Positions 51,757 through 58,299 of a stretch of DNA of 64,000 bases are shown here, in pieces. Where the stretch lies: NCBI GenBank assembly GCA_964491915.1, contig CAZBHS010000012.1, positions 1 to 64,000 of the forward strand. The letters run 5' to 3'. This DNA comes from JAHELQ01 sp964491915 (GTDB lineage Bacteria; Acidobacteriota; Aminicenantia; UBA2199). Position 1 is the stretch's first letter, and each line of letters opens with the position of its first letter. The notes under the pieces were generated by a model. That model did not search any database. It was not told the origin of the DNA and was given only the letters and a program-made list of their open reading frames with translations. A program made the position numbers and the translations under genes.

Positions 51757-52620
51757 TTAGTTAGAAAATTCCTGGAAATTCGATTCGATCCGGTAGGCGA
51801 AATCTAAAAGATCCGCTGCCGCTCGACCTGGCGAGCCGTTGTCTTGCAACGTCTTTTTTAATGTTTTGTGGGTGCGGGGAATATAATTGAGAGCCGCCGC
51901 CAGGTCCGTAAAGATTACATTGAGCTTGTCCATGCGCACAATGATATCCCGCGCCGCCGCGGCCAATTTATCCCGCGGTACTTGATTTTCTTTCCATTTA
52001 CCGCTTACAAGCAACCGGAATTGCCGGTTATAAAAATTGTCGAGCATGATTTGCAGGCCCTGGAGTTCCTCGGTCAGGAGCGAGGTGATTTTTTCCAAAC
52101 GCGGTTGATTCTCTCTCATGATTTTCAGGATCATTCCGCGTCTTTTTGCAGAGGTTAGCGCCTCTGGAATTGCCGCGGCGCAAGCGGCGATCATCCCCTG
52201 CTCCTCGTCGTTTAGAAAACCCTGATGATTGGTGTTGATAGCCCGAATGTTCCCATATACGCGGATCGCTTGCTCCCGGAATTCAGACTGTTTCCCGCTG
52301 TTGATGAGAGACGCGAGTAACCGGGTATAGCCGGTCAGATATTTGATTAATTCCTTCCTCGACTCCAGGTGGCTCATCGTCACTATTTTCGGTTGAAAAT
52401 CGGACAGAGAGATGTTGTCCTTCGCCAATGATTCCGCGCTTCTCAGATTCAATTCTTCCGCTCTTGATTGTTCCATGACATACTCGACATTTTTCCCCAA
52501 TACGTCCGTGGCGTCGGAAAAATCTTCGAATCCAGAGCTGATAAAACCGGCGCTGCACGCCGGCATTAAAACTAATGCCGAAAAAAAGTATACAAATCGA
52601 ATATGATGATGTTTCATCAT
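51757..52620 (-). CDS. Predicted lipoprotein, helical, unknown function
   Basis: 287 residues from the ATG at 52620 (GGAGGT 5 nt upstream); the longer frame to 52650 has no ribosome site. The signal peptide ends FSALVLMPACSAG, with Cys a likely lipidation site although the box is not canonical. The rest is helical and charged. It may act with the small helical protein and PspC downstream in envelope maintenance. No domain is recognised. Confidence 0.7.
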   Translation of the reverse strand: MMKHHHIRFVYFFSALVLMPACSAGFISSGFEDFSDATDVLGKNVEYVMEQSRAEELNLRSAESLAKDNISLSDFQPKIVTMSHLESRKELIKYLTGYTRLLASLINSGKQSEFREQAIRVYGNIRAINTNHQGFLNDEEQGMIAACAAAIPEALTSAKRRGMILKIMRENQPRLEKITSLLTEELQGLQIMLDNFYNRQFRLLVSGKWKENQVPRDKLAAAARDIIVRMDKLNVIFTDLAAALNYIPRTHKTLKKTLQDNGSPGRAAADLLDFAYRIESNFQEFSN

Positions 52621-52665
52621 CCGGCACCTCCATTTAAATGTACTCGGCAATACAGTTGAAGGCCA

Positions 52666-52691
52666 ATCCCCCCGGTTGGGGCCGGGGGGAT
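52666..52691. repeat. GC-rich perfect 10-bp inverted repeat
   Basis: ATCCCCCCGG, loop TTGGGG, CCGGGGGGAT. It lies 46 nt upstream of the lipoprotein start in otherwise A/T-rich DNA and has no T-tract on either strand. It could be an operator or a 5'-leader hairpin. Confidence 0.7.
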
Positions 52692-53042
52692 CGAGATCCT
52701 TTTCAAGTTAGATCTAAGCTAAAGTTTCTACTCATTCCGGGAAAAAATACCGCTCCTGAAAAAAAACAGCATTTTTTACTACGCCGGGGGAAGAATCGTG
52801 ATTGGGGGGTTAAAGTGATAGATAATGATTTTGCAATATAATTGTATTTAATGGGGGGGACAGACATGGCGATCGCCGCTTTCTTTTTGTCTGTATCCCG
52901 TTCTCTTCTCATGGTTGCCCTACACTAATAATATAATTAGAATTGATAATCCTGTCAAATAAAAAAATGAAAAAAATGAATTTCGCGCGGGCCGCTTTCT
53001 ACAGGGAAAATAAGGGAGGTTAACTTTTTTTTCTCAATATCA
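52692..53042. other. Intergenic A/T-rich stretch without a convincing gene
   Basis: No gene with good support was found. A 20-codon frame at 52866-52928 has a purine-rich site before it but nothing else in its favour. Several A/T runs and a lone TATAAT near 52836 are present. Confidence 0.5.
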
Positions 53043-53071
53043 TTGAATTTTTTAATTCAATATTGTATATT
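53043..53071 (+). promoter_or_regulatory. Promoter and overlapping palindrome of the XRE regulator gene
   Basis: TTGAAT (53043-53048), 17-bp spacer, TATATT (53066-53071). The -35 box is part of a perfect palindrome TTGAATT-TTTT-AATTCAA at 53043-53060, a plausible autoregulatory operator for the helix-turn-helix protein encoded next. Confidence 0.6.
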
Positions 53072-53112
53072 AAAACTGATGTATATAAAAAACGATCATT
53101 TTGGGGATAAAA

Positions 53113-53529
53113 ATGAAAAAAGAAAAAACAGATCTAGCCCAACGTTTAGCGGAGCTTAGAAAGAATCTAAAATTGACCCAGGGGGAATTCGCTGAAAAGA
53201 TCAGCGTTTCGAAGCCGACCCTGGTTCGGTATGAGGCTGGAAATGGCTACCCGGATGCTCGTTCGTTAAAAAAAATGATCGAGTTTTTTAATGTCAATAT
53301 CAATTGGCTTCTGGGTGGCGGAGGTGATATGTTTAATGTCCCATTCAGTATGGATATGGATGAGGAAGGCTTCGACGAATTCCACAAAGATCTCGAAGAT
53401 ATGCTGTTCCATTTGCGCGAGGTACCAGTGGTCCGGTATTCGGTGTTGAAGCATTTTGTGTTGTACAAACATGATAACCTTGAAAAGATTTCCTCCTATC
53501 TGGAGAGGAAACGGAAGAAAAAAAACTAG
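53113..53529 (+). CDS. XRE-family helix-turn-helix regulator
   Basis: 138 residues from the ATG at 53113 (GGGGA 5 nt upstream; a TTG at 53101 is less likely). The N-terminal HTH_3 domain reads LAQRLAELRKNLKLTQGEFA then EKISVSKPTLVRYEAGNGYP. A tail follows with WLLGGGGDMFNVPF, an acidic stretch, and a basic C-terminus (LERKRKKKN). It converges on the radical SAM gene with a 4-bp overlap. The target is unknown apart from its own promoter palindrome. Confidence 0.88.
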   Translation: MKKEKTDLAQRLAELRKNLKLTQGEFAEKISVSKPTLVRYEAGNGYPDARSLKKMIEFFNVNINWLLGGGGDMFNVPFSMDMDEEGFDEFHKDLEDMLFHLREVPVVRYSVLKHFVLYKHDNLEKISSYLERKRKKKN

Positions 53530-54320
53530 TAGCGATCTTTTCTGGTTTTTTCAGGAAGCGACACAAGCCGATGAGGACGTAAGGGGCCCTTGCTTCCCAG
53601 GCACAGAGCACATGATTTTAGGGGAATTGAGCGTTTTAGATACCGGTGGATTTGGTCTACTAATTCCGGTCCGTCGTGAAGGCGGACTCCATCGGCGGTA
53701 AAATCGATCCTTTTTCCGTAATAAGTCTGAAAATGAGGCGGACGGAAGCATGTGTAGAAATATCCGTCCCTGATCATGTGGTTGGATTGTCTCCAACTGC
53801 ATGCACTGAAGACTGAACGGGTAATCCTGTCATCGACGCATGGTTCTTTCCGGCCCATGTCCTGGAAGGTCGGCTGCCTTTTCAAGTCAAGAACAAAATT
53901 GTATTTTTCCGCTTTTTGGTAGGCGAGGGTTCTGATATGATTCGGCAGCAGCGGTTTAGGGTAAATCGAAATGGTGAGCGCATCGAACAGAGTCCAGAAT
54001 TCCTCCGCCATTTGGTCGAGTAATAGCCCATTCGTCGTGACGGTGACGATCGCCCTGAGCTTGACAGTCCTCACCGTCTTTAGAACGCCGATTATATCCG
54101 GGTGAAGCAATGGCTCGCCGCCGGTGATATCGAGGTAATGCGGCGCCACCACGTGCTCGACCAATTCTAGATCGCGTTTTAGATCCTCTGGAGAGGTGAC
54201 GCTGGGCTGTAACCGGGGGGATAGAGTATAGCATAACCAGCAACTAAGGTTACAATGGTCCACTATATGGAGCTCTAACGACCGGGTGCGCACCCTGCCG
54301 TCTGTCATTTCATAATACAA
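53526..54320 (-). CDS. Stand-alone radical SAM enzyme with twitch-like C-terminus
   Basis: 264 residues. CNLSCWLC gives C23, C27, C30 (CX3CX2C); GGEP is at 67-70. The C-terminal part has four further cysteines, C174, C191, C237 and C240 (SCALCLGSKG), enough for one auxiliary 4Fe-4S cluster, as in twitch-domain enzymes rather than full SPASM. The start is a TTG at 54320 with GAGGTG about 5 nt upstream; an ATG at 54308 has no ribosome site. It is preceded by a consensus-spaced promoter and an 18-codon frame that ends 4 nt before it. The substrate is unknown. Confidence 0.85.
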   Translation of the reverse strand: MYYEMTDGRVRTRSLELHIVDHCNLSCWLCYTLSPRLQPSVTSPEDLKRDLELVEHVVAPHYLDITGGEPLLHPDIIGVLKTVRTVKLRAIVTVTTNGLLLDQMAEEFWTLFDALTISIYPKPLLPNHIRTLAYQKAEKYNFVLDLKRQPTFQDMGRKEPCVDDRITRSVFSACSWRQSNHMIRDGYFYTCFRPPHFQTYYGKRIDFTADGVRLHDGPELVDQIHRYLKRSIPLKSCALCLGSKGPLRPHRLVSLPEKTRKDRY

Positions 54321-54324
54321 TGAT

Positions 54325-54381
54325 TCACCTCGTCCTGGGGTTTACGATTCTGCCCATTTTAAATTGATCGCCGAATTCCAT
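54325..54381 (-). CDS. Possible 18-codon leader peptide upstream of the radical SAM gene
   Basis: ATG at 54381, 18 codons (MEFGDQFKMGRIVNPRTR), TGA stop 4 nt before the TTG start of the radical SAM gene and overlapping its Shine-Dalgarno. The ATG stands 12 nt past the promoter -10. There is no ribosome site of its own. It could be a coupled leader peptide, a tiny substrate, or chance. Confidence 0.2.
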   Translation of the reverse strand: MEFGDQFKMGRIVNPRTR

Positions 54382-54393
54382 ATTTTCTTACAC

Positions 54394-54422
54394 ATTGTAT
54401 GAAAAACAACTTTTATTTGCAA
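54394..54422 (-). promoter_or_regulatory. Promoter of the stand-alone radical SAM gene
   Basis: On the minus strand TTGCAA (54422-54417), 17-bp spacer, TACAAT (54399-54394). It is about 75 nt upstream of the TTG start and back to back with the trpS promoter. Confidence 0.6.
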
Positions 54423-54456
54423 GTAGGGCGGCGCAATTAAATAAAGAATATGAATT

Positions 54457-54484
54457 TTGTAGAACGGAAATTTTTTGGTATACT
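54457..54484 (+). promoter_or_regulatory. Promoter of trpS
   Basis: TTGTAG (54457-54462), 16-bp spacer, TGG-extended TATACT (54479-54484). The 5' leader of about 65 nt contains a 7-bp-arm hairpin (CGGCATT / AATGCCG, 54499-54518). Confidence 0.55.
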
Positions 54485-54556
54485 ATGAGCTAACAACACG
54501 GCATTCAACGTAATGCCGGGTAATTCGACTAACATTATTGACAAAGGAGTTTTGAA

Positions 54557-55522
54557 ATGCGTATACTTTCAGGTATCCAGCCTTCCGGCAGATTGCACAT
54601 CGGTAATTATCTGGGCATGATCCGTCCAATGGTGGAATCCCAACAAAAGGGAGAATTGTTTTGTTTTATCGCCAATATGCACAGTTTGACCTCTGTTACG
54701 GACAAGGAGTTGCTACGTTCCAATACAAACGAAGCCATTATCGACCTTCTGGCCCTTGGTATCGATCCGGACGAGTCGGTCCTCTGGGTCCAATCGGATG
54801 TGCCGGAGGTGGCGGAATTGACCTGGTACCTGAATTGCGTGACTCCCATGGGATTGTTGCAACGCTGCCATTCCTACAAAGACAAGGTGGCCAAAGGGAT
54901 CGCCGCTTCCAGCGGGCTATTTACCTACCCGGTATTGATGGCCGCCGATATTCTCCTGTACGATTCCAATGTGGTGCCGGTGGGCAAAGACCAGAAACAA
55001 CATGTGGAGGTGACCCGCGATATCGCCATCAAATTCAATATGCAGTATGGCGATACATTTGTATTGCCGGAACCGCAAATTCGCGATGATATCGCTGTGA
55101 TTCCCGGTATCGACGGTCAGAAAATGTCCAAATCCTACGATAACACCATCGAGATGTTCCTCCCCCAAAAGAAGCTGCGCAAAAAAATCATGAGTATTGT
55201 TACCGATTCAATTCCTGTCGAAGAACCCAAAGACCCGGATACCAACAATGTCTATGCTATCTATAAATTATTCGCCACTGCGGACGAGACCGCCGCGATG
55301 GCCGATAACTACCGCAAAGGCGGTTATGGCTACGGTCATGCGAAAAAAGCCCTGTTGGATCTATTGCTGGACCATTTTGCCGACGCTCGCAAAAAGCGGG
55401 AAGAATTGGAAGCGGATCTCGGATACATCAATGAAATTCGCGCGAAAGGGGCGGACAAAGCCCGGGCTGTAGCCGCCGGAGTGCTCGATCGTGTGCGCAA
55501 GGCCGTCGGGATGATATTATAG
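54557..55522 (+). CDS. trpS: Tryptophanyl-tRNA synthetase
   Basis: 321 residues, standard bacterial length. A class I synthetase that charges tRNA(Trp). The HIGH motif is HIGN (14-17) and the second motif is KMSKS (189-193). ALGIDPDESVLWVQSDVPE, and LLQRCHSYKDK and VPVGKDQKQHVEVTRDIA further on, are typical of TrpRS. AAGGAG 7 nt before the ATG. The gene is single; the leader holds a small hairpin but no Trp-codon run or T-box was seen. Confidence 0.98.
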   Translation: MRILSGIQPSGRLHIGNYLGMIRPMVESQQKGELFCFIANMHSLTSVTDKELLRSNTNEAIIDLLALGIDPDESVLWVQSDVPEVAELTWYLNCVTPMGLLQRCHSYKDKVAKGIAASSGLFTYPVLMAADILLYDSNVVPVGKDQKQHVEVTRDIAIKFNMQYGDTFVLPEPQIRDDIAVIPGIDGQKMSKSYDNTIEMFLPQKKLRKKIMSIVTDSIPVEEPKDPDTNNVYAIYKLFATADETAAMADNYRKGGYGYGHAKKALLDLLLDHFADARKKREELEADLGYINEIRAKGADKARAVAAGVLDRVRKAVGMIL

Positions 55523-55558
55523 ATTGGTAGAAAGCGTGGTTTTTTTTAACAAATAGCG

Positions 55559-55587
55559 TTGACAATTATTTTTTACTTGGGTAATAT
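55559..55587 (+). promoter_or_regulatory. Promoter of the GYNPNSSS peptide operon (leaderless geometry)
   Basis: TTGACA (55559-55564), 17-bp spacer, TAATAT (55582-55587), then 6 nt to the ATG at 55594. No Shine-Dalgarno is present, so the mRNA probably starts at the A of the start codon. All eight downstream genes are nearly gapless and could be read from here. Confidence 0.8.
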
Positions 55588-55593
55588 GCCTAT

Positions 55594-57576
55594 ATGAAAA
55601 AGAAATATGCACTATTATTATGTTTGACTCTAGTCTTGTTTTTCCCCGCTTGCACCTCCACCTCCGCGCGGGAGACCGTACCGGAAATTTTGAATGTGCG
55701 GCCGGATCAGGTAACGATTGCCTGGACGAGCCTGTCCCCCTATAAAGGGGTGGTTCATTACACTGTCGCCGGCAACGACGCCATCCGGTTCACCGCCGAA
55801 GAACCTTTCGGCGAAACCCTTCGACACGAGGTCGTGCTCCGTGGTCTCGAGCCCGGCGTCAGCTATACATATCAAATCGGTAAAGAGGGGAAACGGTATC
55901 AATTCCGAACCCAACCTCCGTCATCCGGTCCTTTTTCCTTCGTCGTCTTATCGGGGAACTCGGGGGAAGCACTGCCATCGCTTTCATCCGAGGTATTCGA
56001 TTTTATCGTTTGCACTGAATCCGGCGGTTCGGAGGGAACGGATACTCTGAGGGCGCTTCGTTCGAAAACGCCGGTTTTTGACCGTCTGGGGCCTGATTCG
56101 CCGTATTTGAAAGGGGAACGGACGCCTCTCTCTAAAAATAACGCCTCCTGGTCTCTGGATTGGGGCGGTTTGCGGGTGGTGTTTTTAGACGCCGGCCAGG
56201 ACCTACCGCCTCTTCTTCAAAGCGCCGCCCCATACGCGTTCGGGATTTTTACCTCGGCAACGGTTTTTCCCGGCTTTCAACAAAATCCCCAGCATCAGGC
56301 TCTGGTGGAATACAATACAAAAAATCCTCACCGTCCGGTGGTCTTTGTGTTGGTGACGGGAATGTCGCTATCCGCCATGGAGAAGGATGGAATCCATTAT
56401 TTAGGGATCCCCACTTCTGGAGAGAGTGTGGTCTTGCGGGTGGATGTGGATGTGGAATCGATCCGGGCGGTATCCCTGTCTCACAAGCAGGACTACGTTT
56501 TGCGGCAACCGCCTCTGGGCAAGCAACGCACCTGCGGCGAATGCCGCCGTCTGGCGGACCGGGGAGCATACGAAGAGAGTATCGCCGCTTACCGGGATTT
56601 TATCGCCAACAACCAGGGCCATTTCCAGGTGGACGACGCCATCTTCTCGATCGCGGAAATCTACGACGAAAAGCTCTTCCGCTTCAAGGAGGCGATGCAG
56701 TGGTATCGCCGGTTGACAACCGATTACCCCGGCGGAACCTTGACCCCGCTGGCGGAGCAGAGACTCGATTATTTACGGAAATATGACGATTTTGAATTCC
56801 TTCCTCTCCAGCGGTTCGAACGGATACGGAAAGTGGACTATTCCCGCAAGGCGCAGCGAGAATCGGAACAATTGAGGTTATTGGGGGAGGTTGAAGGTAT
56901 TGTCGAAGAGTATCCCGCCTGCCGTTTGGCGCCGGTCATCCGTCTCTGGCTGGCCAACCGCTACCGGCAGTTTTCAGTGGAGAAAGCTGTGGCCGCGTTC
57001 CGGCTATTGCGGAAAAGCTTCCCGGATGCGCCGGAAGCGAAGGATGTGTCTTTTGAAATCGGGGCCGCCTATTATCAGGCGGAGCGGTATTCCGATGCCA
57101 TCAATGCCCTTACCAGGGCCTTGAAGGAATCCCCGGACAAAAAAAAGGTGATCGAGGGGCAGATCGCCCGCTCATACCGCAATACCCGCCGCGATATTTT
57201 CGCCGTCGCCTGCTGGGCGCTCCTGGCTATTCTGATGGTTTTGGCGTTGGCTGCCAAACCGTTTGGTCTCAACATGGCGGGCGCCGGGAAAATACTGCTT
57301 ATGTTTGTCATTCTGACGGCGGGACTTGTTTTTGCAGGATATTTGATCCATGAACAATTCGATTCCACCGGAAAAATGGTATTGTTCGCGATATTGTTCG
57401 CTCTGGATGCGGCGCTCGCCGCATTGGTCTCCTCTTCGACCGCATCCAAACTATTCGACGGTAAGCTCTGGCGCGCCGTAGCCGGAAGTGTTTTGGGGCT
57501 TTTGTTTTTCGCCGCCGGCTTTTATCTGATTGTCTATTATCTGAATGTTCATTACCTGGTATTGGTAAAATTATGA
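55594..57576 (+). CDS. Lipoprotein with PAP-like Fn3, degenerate phosphatase region, TPRs and C-terminal TMs
   Basis: 660 residues. A signal peptide with Cys20 (VLFFPACTST) suggests a lipoprotein. Residues about 30-107 resemble the Fn3-like domain of purple acid phosphatases (VTIAWTSLSPYKGVVHYTVA, LEPGVSYTYQIG). Residues about 113-305 follow like a metallophosphatase but have lost its ligands: FSFVVLSGNSG replaces the usual GD motif, and no GNHE or GHxH is present. A CGEC pair (C314, C317) leads into TPR-like helices (about 320-525), then about four TM helices near the C-terminus. It starts the operon, and its stop overlaps peptide A by 4 bp. Probably a scaffold that presents or receives the peptides (inference). 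Confidence 0.72.
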   Translation: MKKKYALLLCLTLVLFFPACTSTSARETVPEILNVRPDQVTIAWTSLSPYKGVVHYTVAGNDAIRFTAEEPFGETLRHEVVLRGLEPGVSYTYQIGKEGKRYQFRTQPPSSGPFSFVVLSGNSGEALPSLSSEVFDFIVCTESGGSEGTDTLRALRSKTPVFDRLGPDSPYLKGERTPLSKNNASWSLDWGGLRVVFLDAGQDLPPLLQSAAPYAFGIFTSATVFPGFQQNPQHQALVEYNTKNPHRPVVFVLVTGMSLSAMEKDGIHYLGIPTSGESVVLRVDVDVESIRAVSLSHKQDYVLRQPPLGKQRTCGECRRLADRGAYEESIAAYRDFIANNQGHFQVDDAIFSIAEIYDEKLFRFKEAMQWYRRLTTDYPGGTLTPLAEQRLDYLRKYDDFEFLPLQRFERIRKVDYSRKAQRESEQLRLLGEVEGIVEEYPACRLAPVIRLWLANRYRQFSVEKAVAAFRLLRKSFPDAPEAKDVSFEIGAAYYQAERYSDAINALTRALKESPDKKKVIEGQIARSYRNTRRDIFAVACWALLAILMVLALAAKPFGLNMAGAGKILLMFVILTAGLVFAGYLIHEQFDSTGKMVLFAILFALDAALAALVSSSTASKLFDGKLWRAVAGSVLGLLFFAAGFYLIVYYLNVHYLVLVKL

Positions 57577-57788
57577 TTATGAGAAAAAAAGGAAATATAT
57601 TACGGGTGAAACGGGGTTACAACCCCAACTCCAGTTCTATCGGCAGCGATATCTTCACGTTTCTGGCGGTTGCCGCCGGAGCCGGGGCCTTTTCTGTCGT
57701 GTTGCTGAATATCTTGCAAACGATCGATAGGTCGGTCCGGCAAAACAAAGACCAACTGACACCGGCTGCCGACGGCGATGAACGTTAG
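57573..57788 (+). CDS. Membrane peptide A with KRGYNPNSSSIGS motif
   Basis: 71 residues (or 69 from the ATG at 57579). A basic N-terminus is followed by KRGYNPNSSSIGS at 13-25, a single membrane helix (about 28-48, FLAVAAGAGAFSVVLLNIL) and a charged tail. It is a paralogue of peptide B at 60612: I/V-L-x-V/I and all of KRGYNPNSSSxGS are shared, the rest is not. Both ends overlap neighbouring genes (4 and 11 bp), so translation is coupled. Short, paired and encoded with a radical SAM/SPASM enzyme, it is a good candidate for a modified peptide, with the Tyr-Asn-Pro-Asn-Ser box as target or recognition site. No family is recognised; there is no Cys. Confidence 0.75.
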   Translation: MIMRKKGNILRVKRGYNPNSSSIGSDIFTFLAVAAGAGAFSVVLLNILQTIDRSVRQNKDQLTPAADGDER

Positions 57789-58287
57789 CCGCCTCATAGC
57801 CCGCGGCATTATTTGTTTGCTGACAATCTGTTTGTGTGATTGCGGTGGAAATTCGCTCACCTTAGGCAAGCGGGTCCCGTCGTTCCGGTTGGATACACTG
57901 CGGCATGAACGCTTCTACCTGGAAGATTACCGCCAAAAAACGGTCATCCTGGTTTTCTGGGCCACCTGGTGCCGCTCCTGCAAAAAGGAGATGGCGGCTC
58001 TCGAGGCGTTGCATCGCGATTCCCGCTTCCGGGATGTGGCGATGGCGGCGGTGTGCACAGACCCGGAACATCGAACCGACATCGAGACCATCATCAGCGG
58101 ACTGGGGATTTCCTATCCTGTACTCATGGACACGGACGCCCGGCTCTACAAACGCTTCGATATAGAGGCATTGCCCTTTACCATGCTGATTCGGCCCGGC
58201 GGCCGCCTGGCGTTTAAGCGGACCGGATATGACGGCGTATTGATGCAAAATCTAGAGGCCAAACTATTGGCCGTTGTAAGTGAATAA
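57778..58287 (+). CDS. TlpA/ResA-like thioredoxin-fold protein
   Basis: 169 residues: export signal (IARGIICLLTICLCDCGG, Cys-rich and possibly lipidated) and a thioredoxin fold with active site WATWCRSCKKE (CxxC). PSFRLDTLRHERFYLEDYR is the TlpA/AhpC-TSA-type first strand, and the cis-Pro loop is IEALPFTMLI. It is a periplasmic thiol-disulfide reductase or oxidase, membrane-bound. The electron donor is probably the CcdA-like part of the next gene. It overlaps peptide A by 11 bp. Confidence 0.88.
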   Translation: MNVSRLIARGIICLLTICLCDCGGNSLTLGKRVPSFRLDTLRHERFYLEDYRQKTVILVFWATWCRSCKKEMAALEALHRDSRFRDVAMAAVCTDPEHRTDIETIISGLGISYPVLMDTDARLYKRFDIEALPFTMLIRPGGRLAFKRTGYDGVLMQNLEAKLLAVVSE

Positions 58288-58299
58288 AGAGACGAATCC

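Noticed and set aside
52866..52928. 20-codon hydrophobic frame with a purine-rich site upstream
   Set aside because: Too short, with no context or second line of support.
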